Positions 25,447-34,217 of a DNA stretch of 64,000 nucleotides are shown here, in pieces. Numbering within the stretch: the stretch's first letter is position 1; every line of letters begins with the position of its first letter. Both the position numbers and the translations under genes were made by a program. Below the pieces are notes generated by a model. That model worked only from the letters and a program-made list of their open reading frames with translations. It ran no database searches and was not told the DNA's origin. The stretch comes from Pseudarthrobacter sp. NamE2 (GTDB taxonomy: Bacteria > Actinomycetota > Actinomycetes > Actinomycetales > Micrococcaceae), in the NCBI RefSeq assembly GCF_005796205.1, contig NZ_VAHN01000003.1:1-64000 (forward strand), read 5' to 3'.

Positions 25447-25553
25447 CCCAAGACCACCGGCTATCCCGGCTTCCACCGCATGAGAGTCCCGATTTCGAGG
25501 TTACGCGGAGGCCGGGGACGGGATTAGGGAGGCTGCCCTGGAGGTTTGGAGGC

Positions 25554-25559
25554 TAAAAT
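25554..25559 (+). promoter_or_regulatory. -10 hexamer TAAAAT of gtrA-like gene
   Basis: TAAAAT predicts transcription from about 25566, giving a leader of roughly 40 nt with GGAGG at 25599-25603 next to ATG 25607. Confidence 0.5.
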
Positions 25560-25606
25560 AAGCCTTTGGCCACGTGGGCCCTTAGTAGAGACGGCCATGG
25601 AGGGTC

Positions 25607-26164
25607 ATGTTGAGCGCACTTGCAGATCGTATCCGGGGACTGGCGTCGCTGTTCTGGCGGGAAGTGGCCAAATTCGGAGCTGTCGGCGGTGTGGCGTTCG
25701 TCATCGACAACGGCATGACGTACTACCTGATGCACGGCCCCATGTCGGACAGCGAGGCCAAGGCCCGCTTCGTCGGCGCGTCGGTGGCTACCATCTTTTC
25801 CTGGATCGCCAACCGGCTCTGGACCTTCCGGCACCGCCGCCAGGACAACGTCCTGCGGGAGTTCCTGATGTTCATCCTCATCAACGGCATCGGAATCGGG
25901 ATCTCTACCGGATTCACCGCAATTGCCAAGTACGGGCTGGGTATTACGGACAAGAACATGCTGTTCTTCGCCGGCGTGTTCGGCATCCTGGTGGCCACGG
26001 TGGTCCGCTTCTTTGCCTACCGGTTCCTGGTGTTCAACAAGGAGCTGGACCAGGAACCGGAGTTCTCGCATGACCACGAGCTCATCGAAATCCATCACCA
26101 CCAGAAGGAACCGGTCTCCAGACTCGAGCGCGAGCCCTCGCCGGACGGTCCCGTCCAGTCCTAG
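25607..26164 (+). CDS. GtrA family membrane protein
   Basis: 185-aa protein with four predicted helices (for example KFGAVGGVAFVIDNGMTYYL, FLMFILINGIGIGISTG, FFAGVFGILVATVVRFFAYRFLVF) and the GtrA pattern SWIANRLWTF. GtrA proteins are thought to flip or present polyprenyl-phosphate sugars for envelope glycosylation; M. tuberculosis Rv3277, its positional counterpart, has been linked to arabinogalactan or lipid-linked sugar export. The hydrophilic C-terminus is rich in His and acidic residues (DHELIEIHHHQKE) and could bind metal. Convergent with the next gene, 6 nt apart. Confidence 0.88.
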   Translation: MLSALADRIRGLASLFWREVAKFGAVGGVAFVIDNGMTYYLMHGPMSDSEAKARFVGASVATIFSWIANRLWTFRHRRQDNVLREFLMFILINGIGIGISTGFTAIAKYGLGITDKNMLFFAGVFGILVATVVRFFAYRFLVFNKELDQEPEFSHDHELIEIHHHQKEPVSRLEREPSPDGPVQS

Positions 26165-26170
26165 CGGATG

Positions 26171-26869
26171 CTAGTTGCCGTGGATGCGTTCCGCGGCCAG
26201 CAGCTTGTCGGTCAGTTCCACGTCGGCGTGGGTGAGAACCACTGATCCGCCCTGGTGCCATGCTCCCAGTGCGTTTGCCAAGGCGGATTCCAGCCCGTCC
26301 GCGGCCGGGATGTGCAGCCGCACGCCTTCCTCATGCCTGATGGCGAATGTGCTCAGGAGGTCCTTCTGCAGGTACTCCTTCCCGTCCGCGCCGGAAAAGG
26401 CGCGTGCAGAGGGGGCGGGCTCAGCGTGCGGCATAAAGACGTCCCCGTGCAGGCGCACCTCCGCCGCATAGTCGAGGCAGCCGGCCGGAAGGTCGCCGGG
26501 CCAGCGCATGGCCAGCGCCGGGAGCGCAACGGCGATGACGGCATCGTTCTGTTCGCCGGCTGACGCAGGGTCCGCGGTGACAAGGAAGTCCGCACTGCCG
26601 CCGTCGAGAATCGTCTCCAGGCCGAGCTGCCAGGCGGAAAGGGCCCACACCACGGCTTTCCAATGGGTCGGCAGGTCCAGCCGCAGGCGCATTCCGGGAA
26701 CCGCGTCCAGTTCGTCCTGGAGCAGGTTGCTGGTCTTGGCTACCCAGTTGTCCAGGACGCGTCCCGAGAGTTCCACGCGCTCTGCCTCAGGTCCGTACCA
26801 GGTCAGCCGTGGAGCGGTGGAGTTCCCTGAGCGGAGGGAAGCCATGAGGTCAAGTACCGGAGTTGTCAT
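26171..26869 (-). CDS. TIGR03089 family protein
   Basis: 232-aa protein of the actinobacterial TIGR03089 family. It resembles the N-terminal part of AMP-dependent acyl-CoA ligases (LTWYGPEAERVELSGRVLDNWVAKTSNLL; AVVWALSAWQLG) but lacks the P-loop-like YTSGTTGxPKG motif, so adenylation activity is not expected. Function unknown. Start ATG 26869 fits homology; the frame is open to 26947, an unlikely basic extension. CAGGAT lies 6 nt before the ATG, a near match to the leaderless promoters seen elsewhere. Confidence 0.82.
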   Translation of the reverse strand: MTTPVLDLMASLRSGNSTAPRLTWYGPEAERVELSGRVLDNWVAKTSNLLQDELDAVPGMRLRLDLPTHWKAVVWALSAWQLGLETILDGGSADFLVTADPASAGEQNDAVIAVALPALAMRWPGDLPAGCLDYAAEVRLHGDVFMPHAEPAPSARAFSGADGKEYLQKDLLSTFAIRHEEGVRLHIPAADGLESALANALGAWHQGGSVVLTHADVELTDKLLAAERIHGN

Positions 26870-27248
26870 GGCACCATCCTGCCACTGCCGCCGCGGGAGG
26901 ACGCCGGCGGATTTTTCTCGGCGCTTATGGTGAGTGATCTTTATCACTCGCGAAGGTAAGCCTGCTTGCTATTGACGCAGATTCGCGGTATTTTCGCGAA
27001 AAGACGCCATTTTTTCGGTCGTTTCCCGCCTGCGCCTGCCACGGTGGGCAGTGGCCCGCTTAACGTTGGGAAAATTCCGGGCGTGGCGTGCCGGAAGTTG
27101 GCGGGGGCACTGATTATTATTCCGGCAGCGGCTTGACTCGCCCCTAGTTACACACGTGTAATTAGGTATCTAAAGCGACTGCGTAAATACCGGCACACAA
27201 CCGAGTGCCGCATATCCGGGCAGGGGCTGCAACATCAGGAGGGTCGCC
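26870..27248. other. 379-nt intergenic region upstream of whiB
   Basis: No coding sequence recognised. It contains TTCGCG-(7 nt)-CGCGAA at 26982-27000, plus a further CGCGAA at 26949-26954, an AT-richer belt at 26995-27025, and the whiB promoter region described separately. The distal part could hold binding sites for regulators of whiB. Confidence 0.5.
27133..27162 (+). promoter_or_regulatory. whiB promoter with overlapping palindrome
   Basis: TTGACT (27133-27138) and TGTAAT (27157-27162), 18 nt apart, form a good -35/-10 pair. TTACAC-AC-GTGTAA (27148-27161), an inverted repeat with a 2-nt centre, lies across the -10 region, and a second one, TTAG-GTAT-CTAA, follows at 27162-27173. Both could be operators, possibly for autoregulation. 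Confidence 0.5.
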
Positions 27249-27779
27249 GTGGGGCATGCAGAGCGTATCCAGGAAGATGACGTCGTAGCCGGTCAGGCGA
27301 CGGAAAAGTACCGTGCGCGGGGGGTACCGGGTGATTGGTTCGTAGATCCCGCCGACCCTGATGCTGCGGAACGGTACAAGCGGGATGCCGGCGGCTTCCT
27401 CGAGGACCAGGCAACTGCGTTCCTTGCCGCCCATGAGGCCCTCCTGGATGGCGGGGATCCTGACGACGAGCTGGACCCTCCCATGGAGCTGCCGGCTCCA
27501 GGGTCCGTCCAGCCGGTGTGGATCGGCCTGCCGTTGCAGCAGGACTTCGACGACGAGGGCGAGCTCGGGTGGCAGACTGACGCCCTGTGCGCCCAGACCG
27601 ATCCCGAGGCGTTCTTTCCGGAAAAAGGTGGCTCCACCCGGGATGCCAAGAAGGTTTGCGGTGCCTGCAATGTGCGGTCGCAGTGTCTGGAATACGCCCT
27701 CGCCAATGACGAACGGTTCGGCATCTGGGGCGGCCTGTCTGAGCGTGAGCGCCGGCGGTTGAGGAAGCGAGCAATCTAA
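27249..27779 (+). CDS. WhiB family Fe-S transcription factor (WhiB2/WhmD-like)
   Basis: 176-aa redox- or NO-sensitive regulator. Four conserved cysteines bind a [4Fe-4S] cluster: Cys114, Cys137, Cys140 and Cys146 (C-x22-C-x2-C-x5-C). The WhiB turn GIWGG is at residues 158-162, followed by the basic C-terminus RERRRLRKRAI. The acidic N-terminal 105 residues are longer than in most WhiB proteins. WhiB2 is tied to cell division and septation. Start GTG 27249 is preceded by AGGAGG with 6-nt spacing. The next three envelope genes and manA are its usual neighbours in Actinobacteria. Confidence 0.93.
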   Translation: MGHAERIQEDDVVAGQATEKYRARGVPGDWFVDPADPDAAERYKRDAGGFLEDQATAFLAAHEALLDGGDPDDELDPPMELPAPGSVQPVWIGLPLQQDFDDEGELGWQTDALCAQTDPEAFFPEKGGSTRDAKKVCGACNVRSQCLEYALANDERFGIWGGLSERERRRLRKRAI

Positions 27780-27790
27780 TTCACCAGGAT

Positions 27791-30700
27791 GTGCACGTCA
27801 CTGCTGTTGTGGTTGCCCACAACGGCAGTGCGTATCTCCCCAGGACGTTGTCTGCTTTGGCGGACCAGACCCGGTCCGTGGACCGTGCCATTGGTGTTGA
27901 CACAGGGTCCCGTGATGGTTCCCGCGCCTGCCTTGAGGATGCCCTCGGAGCTGCCAACGTCGTCCGCCATGACCGGGGCAAAGGCGGTATGGGGGCCGCG
28001 GTGTCCACAGGACTTGCCGCCTTGGCCCCGTGGCGTGGTCCTGCAGCTGGAGGCAAGCAGGAGTGGATCTGGCTGCTTCACGACGACGCCGCCCCGGCTC
28101 CTGAAGCACTCGCCGAACTGCTCGGTGCCGTGGAGCGTGCGCCCTCGGTGACTGTCGCCGGCTGCAAGCAACTGGACTGGCATGCCGGGCGCAACCTGAT
28201 TGACGTCGGTCTTTCCACCAGCCGGTGGGCGGAACGGCTCACCCTCATCGACGCCGACGAACTCGACCAAGGGCAGTACGACGGCCGCAGCGACACGTTC
28301 GCTGTTAATTCGGCAGGCATGCTGGTCCGCCGTGACGTGTGGGAGCAGCTGGGCGGATTTGACCCGGCCCTCCCCGGCAGTGGCGACGACGTCGACTTCT
28401 GCTGGCGCAACCGCCTTGCCGGCCACCGGGTGGTGGTGGTCCCGGCCGCCCGGATGTTCCACGTCGCGCACCGGCCCCATGCCTTGGGCAACCCCGCGGC
28501 AGCCCGGAAAGCGCAGGTCCATCTCCGGCTGAAGCATGCACCGTTGTGGATGGTGCCCGTGCACGCATTCGGCGCCCTGCTGGGCAGTCTCTTCAGGCTG
28601 GTCCTCAGCATCGCGCTCAAGGATCCGGGCCACGGCATCTCCCAGTTCCTGGCCACCCTGGCGGCCCTCGGCAGGCCGGGAGCAGTCCTGCGAGCCCGCC
28701 GCGCCGCACGAAAGACCCGGCGCATCAGGCGGTCCGTGATCCGGAAGCTTCAGACGCCCCGGAGGGAGGTCTGGAGCCACCGGCGTTCACTGATGGAAGC
28801 CATCGGTTCGGACACAAACCCCGCCGATGACCTTGAGCAGGACCCGCTGGCGCATCAGCCGAGCGGTGACGCCCCGGACGACTTCGCTGCCCTGGCTACC
28901 ACCCGGCGCGGCTGGGTAGGCAACGGCGCCCTGGCCGCGGTCATCATCGCTTCCATTGCCTCCCTCCTGGGGCTGGCAGGACTTTTCCGCGCGGATGCGG
29001 TGGCCGGCGGGGCACTGTTGCCGGTTTCCTCCAGTCCCGGAGAGATTTGGCACCATGCATCCAGCTGGTGGATCAACCTTGGTGCCGGACTTCCGGGAGC
29101 GGGCGACCCCTTCGACTACATCCTCTGGCTCCTCGGCGTCCTCGGCGGCGGCGACGCCAACCCGGCGATGGCCTGGCTGTTCCTCCTGAGCACCCCCTTA
29201 TCGGCACTCACCGCGTGGTTCGCCGCGGGAGGGGTCACGGTGCGCCGCAGGCTGCGGCTTGCGGCGGCATTCATCTGGGCCGCCGCCCCGACCCTGCAGG
29301 TGGCCCTGAACCAGGGCCGCGCCGGGGCCCTGATTGCGCACGTCATGATCCCGCTGCTCGTCCTGGCGCTGCTGCGTGCCACCGGTTCGGCCGTTGGCCA
29401 TGGCCGCTTCACCCTTCCGGCCCCTGGCGACCGCCGCGCTGAACGCCCCCCTGTCAGGCCGGGCATCAACGGCACCCCGTCCTGGACGGCAGCCGCTGCA
29501 GCGGGCCTGGCACTGGCCGCCGTTGCCGCGTCGGCGCCGTCGCTCCTTCTTCCTGGCACCGCAGTAATCGTGCTGTGCGGAGTCCTCCTGGGCCGCCGCG
29601 GCCGTACCGTATGGTGGGCCCTTCTGCCCCCTGCTGCCCTTTTCATACCGTTCGGACTCTCGGTGCTGGACAAGCCGAGGGCCCTGCTCGCGGACCCGGG
29701 CCTTCCGCTGGGCTTTGAAGCTGCGCCGCTGTGGCAGCAAGTCCTGGGCCAGCCCCTGGCCTTCGGTCCGGACAAGGGCCTGGACGGGATCCCGTACTTC
29801 CAGGACGCACATTTCCCCTGGGCCCTCCTCCTGGCACTCCTTGTTGGCCTGCCCATCCTCGTCCTTGCCGTGGCGGGACTCTTCAGCCAGGGACACCGCG
29901 CCCATGTGGCCAGGTTCCTGTGGGCGGGTGGCTTCATCGCCTTTGCAGCCGGCTGGCTCGCGTCCCATATAGCGGTGGGAATGAACGGTGACACCCTGGT
30001 CACCCCCTTCACCGGACCTGCCGTTTCCGCCACCGCCTTCGCCATCCTCGGGGCCGGACTCCTCGGTGCAGAGCAACTCCTCAGCATGGCGGACAGGGCC
30101 GTGTCCGGCACCGCTAAAGAGCGCACCGCTGCACGGTCCGCCGCGGCGATCGGGATGGTGCTCCTGCTTATCGGCCCGGTGGCTGCCATGGCTGCCTGGT
30201 CCGCGCGGAATGTACTGCGTCCGGAAACTGCTTCCACCGCCAGCCCTGCTTCCGCCCCGGCGGCTCCCGAGGCATCGACGTCCGGGGATCCGGGGCTGGG
30301 TACCCCGCGGCTGGTGGAGGCCGCCGGCCCCCGTATCCTTCCGGCAACAGCCATCGACCGGGGAACCGGGCCGGAGCAAACGCGCACGCTCCTGATCAGC
30401 ACGCAGGAGGACGGGACGTACGACGCCTCACTGGTACGGGGGGCAGGCACCACCCTGGACAGTCTCTCCGCAGTGGCGGCTGCCAGGAATATCCTGGGCG
30501 GCCCCGGCGCAGAGTCTGTTCGGGAAGACGACGACGTGACCGCCTCCATCCGCCGGGTGGTGGCTACGTTGGTGGCGGGGCAGGGAGTGGATCCGCGCAG
30601 CGACCTCGAACAGTTGGGCGTCGGATTCGTGGTTCTTCGCTCGGCCGATACAGCAGCGCAGCTCACCGCCAACAGGATGGATGCGGTGCCCGGCCTGGTT

Positions 30701-31168
30701 GCGGTGGGGCAGACCGATGTCGGCTGGCTCTGGCGGATCACGCCCTTGAACCAGCCGGTGCTGCAGGCCGCCGATGTAGCCCACCGGGTACGCATCATCG
30801 ACCCGGAAGGCGCCACGCTTTCGCTCCTGCCGTCCGGCTACACCGACGTTGACGCCGCTGTTCCAGCAGGACAGGAGGGCCGCCTGGTGGTTCTCGCCGA
30901 ACGGGCCGATGCCGGCTGGTCTGCCTGGCTGGACGGCCGGAAGCTGACTTCCACAACCTCCGGCTGGGCCCAGGCGTTCACACTGCCGGCCGCGGGAGGC
31001 CAGCTGACGGTGCGCTACGACAACCCTTGGGCCGTCTGGGCCGGCATCGGCCAGGCCACAATCTTCGGGCTGACGGTCATGCTGGCCATTCCAATGCCCG
31101 CAAGCCGGCCGCGGACCGGACTTTCGCGCGACGAGGGCTCCCTTCGTAAGGAACAACAGAATGCATGA
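27791..31168 (+). CDS. Glycosyltransferase family 2 with large multi-pass membrane C-terminus
   Basis: 1125 aa. Residues 1 to about 240 form a GT-A (GT2) domain: VVVAHNGSAYLPRTL, a DTGSRDGS motif, the DDA catalytic/metal motif in WLLHDDAAP, and DDVDFCWRNR near its end. From about 370 to 800 there are at least ten hydrophobic helices, and the last 300 residues form an external domain followed by a final helix (WAGIGQATIFGLTVML). The fusion suggests transfer of a sugar to a lipid carrier or to envelope glycan at the membrane. Acceptor unknown. Start GTG 27791 lies 11 nt after whiB; the stop overlaps the next gene by 8 nt. Confidence 0.88.
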   Translation: MHVTAVVVAHNGSAYLPRTLSALADQTRSVDRAIGVDTGSRDGSRACLEDALGAANVVRHDRGKGGMGAAVSTGLAALAPWRGPAAGGKQEWIWLLHDDAAPAPEALAELLGAVERAPSVTVAGCKQLDWHAGRNLIDVGLSTSRWAERLTLIDADELDQGQYDGRSDTFAVNSAGMLVRRDVWEQLGGFDPALPGSGDDVDFCWRNRLAGHRVVVVPAARMFHVAHRPHALGNPAAARKAQVHLRLKHAPLWMVPVHAFGALLGSLFRLVLSIALKDPGHGISQFLATLAALGRPGAVLRARRAARKTRRIRRSVIRKLQTPRREVWSHRRSLMEAIGSDTNPADDLEQDPLAHQPSGDAPDDFAALATTRRGWVGNGALAAVIIASIASLLGLAGLFRADAVAGGALLPVSSSPGEIWHHASSWWINLGAGLPGAGDPFDYILWLLGVLGGGDANPAMAWLFLLSTPLSALTAWFAAGGVTVRRRLRLAAAFIWAAAPTLQVALNQGRAGALIAHVMIPLLVLALLRATGSAVGHGRFTLPAPGDRRAERPPVRPGINGTPSWTAAAAAGLALAAVAASAPSLLLPGTAVIVLCGVLLGRRGRTVWWALLPPAALFIPFGLSVLDKPRALLADPGLPLGFEAAPLWQQVLGQPLAFGPDKGLDGIPYFQDAHFPWALLLALLVGLPILVLAVAGLFSQGHRAHVARFLWAGGFIAFAAGWLASHIAVGMNGDTLVTPFTGPAVSATAFAILGAGLLGAEQLLSMADRAVSGTAKERTAARSAAAIGMVLLLIGPVAAMAAWSARNVLRPETASTASPASAPAAPEASTSGDPGLGTPRLVEAAGPRILPATAIDRGTGPEQTRTLLISTQEDGTYDASLVRGAGTTLDSLSAVAAARNILGGPGAESVREDDDVTASIRRVVATLVAGQGVDPRSDLEQLGVGFVVLRSADTAAQLTANRMDAVPGLVAVGQTDVGWLWRITPLNQPVLQAADVAHRVRIIDPEGATLSLLPSGYTDVDAAVPAGQEGRLVVLAERADAGWSAWLDGRKLTSTTSGWAQAFTLPAAGGQLTVRYDNPWAVWAGIGQATIFGLTVMLAIPMPASRPRTGLSRDEGSLRKEQQNA

Positions 31169-32819
31169 GCGCACCCTGCCCACCCAATCGCCAGACGGCA
31201 CCGGCAGCCCGGCCGGCACAACCACGCGAGGGAGCAGTGCACTGCCCGCCGGCAAGCGCCGCGCCGGAACGCTGGCCGGACTGGCCGGTGCCGCGGTACT
31301 GCTGGCAGGAGCGGGAGCGGTTGTGGCGGCGGGTGCCCTGCTTCCTGCGCCGGAGTCAAGCCGGACGCTGCCGGCAGCCGCAGTAGCCGTGCCCGCAGGC
31401 GAAAGCCTCGGAGTATGCCCCGGGCCCGCCCGGCTGCTGGAGGGCACCGAAGCCGGGACAGACCCCCAGTTCAGCCCGGAATCGGACACGGCAGCCAGTT
31501 CAGTGACGGCTGCCGTCCTCGGCGCCTCAGGGATATTGCCTGCGAGCCGGCTGTCGCAGCTGGACGGGACCACCGCGGTTGAGATAGCGAAGGACCCCGG
31601 CCAGCCTCCTGCGGAGGGAGCCCGGCAGGAGCTGCTGGCAGGAGTCGTGGCCAACCGCCCCGTGGACCAGGCCACCGTTCTCAGCGCCGATGCTGTGGCA
31701 AACCAGCAAGCCACCGCCGGCGGCGCAATGAAGTACACGGCCACCGATGGCGACCTCCAGGGGACTGCTGCCGCAAACTGCCTGCAGCCTTCCAATGACC
31801 AGTGGCTGACAGGGGCAAGTACCACGGTCGGCCGGACCTCTGTGCTGGTCCTCACCAACGCTTCCACTACTCCGGCCACAGTCAGCCTTGAGCTGTTCGG
31901 CATCGGAGGCCAGATCCAGGCGCCCGGCAGCCGGGGCCTGCTGGTGGCCCCGGGGACCACGCGCTCGGTGGTACTCGGCGGCCTGGCTCCGGGTGAGGCC
32001 CGGCTGAGTGTCCACGTTCGAAGCGCCGGCGGCCCCGTGGCGGCCACCATCCAGCAAAGCGTCCTGCGCGGACTCACGCCAGGCGGCGTCGACTTCATCG
32101 CCGCCGGGGCAGCGCCCGCGGTGCGCCAGGTCATGACCGGAGTGGACATCCAGGATCCTGCGGGCGTCTCGGCCCTCACGGGCAGGAATGGCTACCAGGA
32201 CGCCGGCCCTGCATTGCAGATCACCGTCCCGGGTCCCTCGGACGCCGTCGTTGAAGTGAAGCTGTACGGACGCGACGGCGAAAAGACCCTGCCCTCAGGC
32301 GGTGTGGTGACCGCCAAGGCCGGTTCCGTCACTGAAGTTTCCCTTGCCGGGGTCCCTGCCGGGCATTACACCGTTTCCGCGGCGTCAGACGTCTCATTCG
32401 TTGCGTCCACCCGCGTCACCCGCGGACTTGAGGAAGGCCGGCCATCCGACGTCGCATGGGCTGCGTCCGGGTTCCGCCTCGGCAGCCAGCATGTCGTGCC
32501 TGTGCCGCAGGGCGGCCTGCGCCAGCTGGTCTTGGGCGCCCTGGACACCCGCGCCACCATCACCTATTCGGCCATCACCGCGGACGGCAAGGTGCGGGCG
32601 CCATCGACGGCGGACATCGCCGGCGGCACGACAGCCTCCATCGCCGTGCCGGACAAGGCGGACGATGCTGATGTGGTGGGCTACGTTGTGTCGGCGGCGG
32701 GTGACGCGGCCTACGGGGCCGTGCTGGTGCAGCAGGACGGGCGGAACGACGTGTCAGCCCTGGCGTTCCAGCCTGCTGCGGCCGGCCAGGAGACCGTCCC
32801 GGTGTCCATCAACTACTAG
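31161..32819 (+). CDS. DUF5719 exported/membrane-anchored protein
   Basis: 552 aa with an uncleaved-type signal anchor at about residues 36-61 (LAGLAGAAVLLAGAGAVVAAGALL) and a large external beta-rich domain. Its repeated motifs (TSVLVLTNASTTPATVSLELFG; SDAVVEVKLYGRDGEKTLPSGG) match DUF5719, which always accompanies a GT2 membrane protein and WhiB in actinobacterial genomes. Function unknown; a structural partner of the upstream glycosyltransferase is a reasonable guess. Its ATG overlaps the upstream stop (ATGCATGA), showing translational coupling. Its 3' end overlaps the convergent gene by 4 nt. Confidence 0.85.
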   Translation: MHERTLPTQSPDGTGSPAGTTTRGSSALPAGKRRAGTLAGLAGAAVLLAGAGAVVAAGALLPAPESSRTLPAAAVAVPAGESLGVCPGPARLLEGTEAGTDPQFSPESDTAASSVTAAVLGASGILPASRLSQLDGTTAVEIAKDPGQPPAEGARQELLAGVVANRPVDQATVLSADAVANQQATAGGAMKYTATDGDLQGTAAANCLQPSNDQWLTGASTTVGRTSVLVLTNASTTPATVSLELFGIGGQIQAPGSRGLLVAPGTTRSVVLGGLAPGEARLSVHVRSAGGPVAATIQQSVLRGLTPGGVDFIAAGAAPAVRQVMTGVDIQDPAGVSALTGRNGYQDAGPALQITVPGPSDAVVEVKLYGRDGEKTLPSGGVVTAKAGSVTEVSLAGVPAGHYTVSAASDVSFVASTRVTRGLEEGRPSDVAWAASGFRLGSQHVVPVPQGGLRQLVLGALDTRATITYSAITADGKVRAPSTADIAGGTTASIAVPDKADDADVVGYVVSAAGDAAYGAVLVQQDGRNDVSALAFQPAAAGQETVPVSINY

Positions 32820-33328
32820 TAGCGGCGCCGGTACACGGGATCGAGTGTCTCCGGGGCGACGCCCAGCATCTCGGCGGTGTGCTCCACCACGACGTCGTGC
32901 ACCAAATCCTGCAGTTCCTCAATCCCAGGGCATGCCTGCTCCACCACGCGCCGGTACACCGTGATCATCGGCCCCTCCGCATCCGTGGCCGGGATATAGG
33001 CACCCAGGGGCGCCGGAGCAGACGTGGCCGCCAGCTGTTCCAGGTCCGGGGGGATTTCGTCGACGCCGAACCTGACGCCGTCGAGGGTTTTGCCCCAAAT
33101 ATCGTGCAGGCGCTGGGCGGAATCCAGGACCATGTCATCGAAGCGGTCCGCGCGCGTCCGGTATCCGGGATGCGTGGGCAGCATTACCTCACCCCGAAGC
33201 CCCCGGCCGTGGCGGTTCCGGCGGCGCTGCATAAAGCTCCTGCCGCCGGACTCCCCGTGCGGTTCCATGCGGGCGTCCGGGTCAGCCAACCGGACCGTAA
33301 AACCTGATTTCTGGTTCGATGACTGCAT
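32816..33328 (-). CDS. Metallopeptidase-like (zincin-fold) protein lacking HExxH
   Basis: 170 aa; matches the actinobacterial family annotated as metallopeptidase (counterpart of Rv3259), with the blocks DEIPPDLEQLA and PMITVYRRVVEQACPGIEELQDLVHDVVVEHTAEMLGV. The helix that in true minigluzincins carries HExxHxxG reads HDVVVEHTAEMLG, so the zinc-binding histidines and catalytic Glu are not in the usual places; peptidase activity is doubtful. The N-terminal 45 residues are basic (QRRRNRHGRGLRG). Start ATG 33328 has TACAGT 6 nt upstream (33335-33340). Confidence 0.82.
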   Translation of the reverse strand: MQSSNQKSGFTVRLADPDARMEPHGESGGRSFMQRRRNRHGRGLRGEVMLPTHPGYRTRADRFDDMVLDSAQRLHDIWGKTLDGVRFGVDEIPPDLEQLAATSAPAPLGAYIPATDAEGPMITVYRRVVEQACPGIEELQDLVHDVVVEHTAEMLGVAPETLDPVYRRRY

Positions 33329-33334
33329 ACATCG

Positions 33335-33340
33335 ACTGTA
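33335..33340 (-). promoter_or_regulatory. -10 hexamer TACAGT, leaderless zincin-like gene
   Basis: TACAGT on the minus strand ends 6 nt before ATG 33328. Confidence 0.45.
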
Positions 33341-33447
33341 GACCCGGGACCTGATTTACGCGATAGATTCGTCCTGCAGCGAAGACGCGTCCTGTCCGGG
33401 ACGCCAATGCGCGGATACGGCTGCCTGCCGGGGTAGTCTGTGATGTC

Positions 33448-33837
33448 GTGGGAGCTATCCGTCAGTGTTCAAGATCTGCCTGCCGCCAGTCGGCGGTGGC
33501 CACCCTGACGTACGTCTACGCGGACTCCACGGCGGTCCTGGGTCCGCTGGCCACCTACGCCGAGCCCCATTGCTACGATCTCTGCGAGCAGCACGCCGGT
33601 TCCCTCACCGTTCCCCGCGGTTGGGAAGTCCTGCGGCTGGCCATGCCGTCCACGCCACAGCAGCCTGGCCCGGATGACCTGCTGGCCCTCGCAAATGCGG
33701 TTCGGGACGCGGCGGCTCTCCCCGCGGAGGCACAACAGCCCGCTGCCCAGCGGGGTCCGCATTCCGCGCTTGAAGCCCCGGCCGGCACGGAGGGTGTCCG
33801 GCGGGGGCACCTGCGCGTCCTTCGGGAGCCGTCCTAG
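33448..33837 (+). CDS. DUF3499 protein, putative zinc ribbon
   Basis: 129 aa. The N-terminal half is conserved and contains Cys7, Cys12, Cys42, Cys46 and His49 (CSRSAC ... HCYDLCEQH), a plausible zinc-ribbon. VPRGWEVLRL closes the conserved domain; the rest is a low-complexity Pro/Ala/Gln tail. DUF3499 (Rv3258c-like) is always near whiB2 and manA in Actinobacteria; function unknown. TAGTCT at 33434-33439 lies 8 nt before GTG 33448, so it may be leaderless or nearly so. Divergent from the zincin-like gene. Confidence 0.85.
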   Translation: MGAIRQCSRSACRQSAVATLTYVYADSTAVLGPLATYAEPHCYDLCEQHAGSLTVPRGWEVLRLAMPSTPQQPGPDDLLALANAVRDAAALPAEAQQPAAQRGPHSALEAPAGTEGVRRGHLRVLREPS

Positions 33838-33850
33838 GCCTGTGTGGCGG

Positions 33851-33856
33851 TAGGCT
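33851..33856 (+). promoter_or_regulatory. -10 hexamer TAGGCT upstream of Trm112-like gene
   Basis: TAGGCT predicts transcription from about 33863 and a leader near 52 nt with GGGAG before ATG 33915, so this is a conventional rather than a leaderless promoter. Confidence 0.4.
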
Positions 33857-33914
33857 GGTAGCTGCACATCAGTCCGCTACCGGCGCGAGCGCGCCCGCCA
33901 GGGAGCAAAACCAC

Positions 33915-34151
33915 ATGCGAAAGATCAGTCCTGAACTGCTGTCCGTCCTGCGCTGCCCCGTGACGGCTTCACCCCTGGTGCAGGACGGCGAGGAGCTCGT
34001 GGCAACGGCCCCCGGGGCTTCAGGCAGCAGGCCGCGCTACGCAATCGAGGACGGCATTCCCCTTCTCCTGCCTCCGGAACTGCTGGCGGCAGCTACTTCG
34101 GCCGGCTCCGGCCAGCACGATTCAGCCGCGGACGCCGGCCCGGCTGTCTGA
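33915..34151 (+). CDS. Trm112 family small protein
   Basis: 78 aa. LLSVLRCPVTASPL and RYAIEDGIPLLLPPE match the Trm112/YcaR fold, proteins that activate methyltransferases in eukaryotes and are widespread but uncharacterised in bacteria. Only one of the usual metal-binding cysteines remains, so zinc binding is unlikely. The last 25 residues are Ala/Gly/Ser-rich. It lies 66 nt before ahcY, whose product removes the methyltransferase by-product S-adenosylhomocysteine; the functional link is inference. Confidence 0.85.
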   Translation: MRKISPELLSVLRCPVTASPLVQDGEELVATAPGASGSRPRYAIEDGIPLLLPPELLAAATSAGSGQHDSAADAGPAV

Positions 34152-34217
34152 CGCGCATCCACAGCAACTCCGCCCACCGCGGCCCCCAGCAGGACCGGAC
34201 ACAACAAAGGACCACCC

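Noticed and set aside
34152..34217. S-adenosylhomocysteine riboswitch upstream of ahcY
   Set aside because: Only 66 nt lie between the genes and no SAH-riboswitch pairing is apparent.
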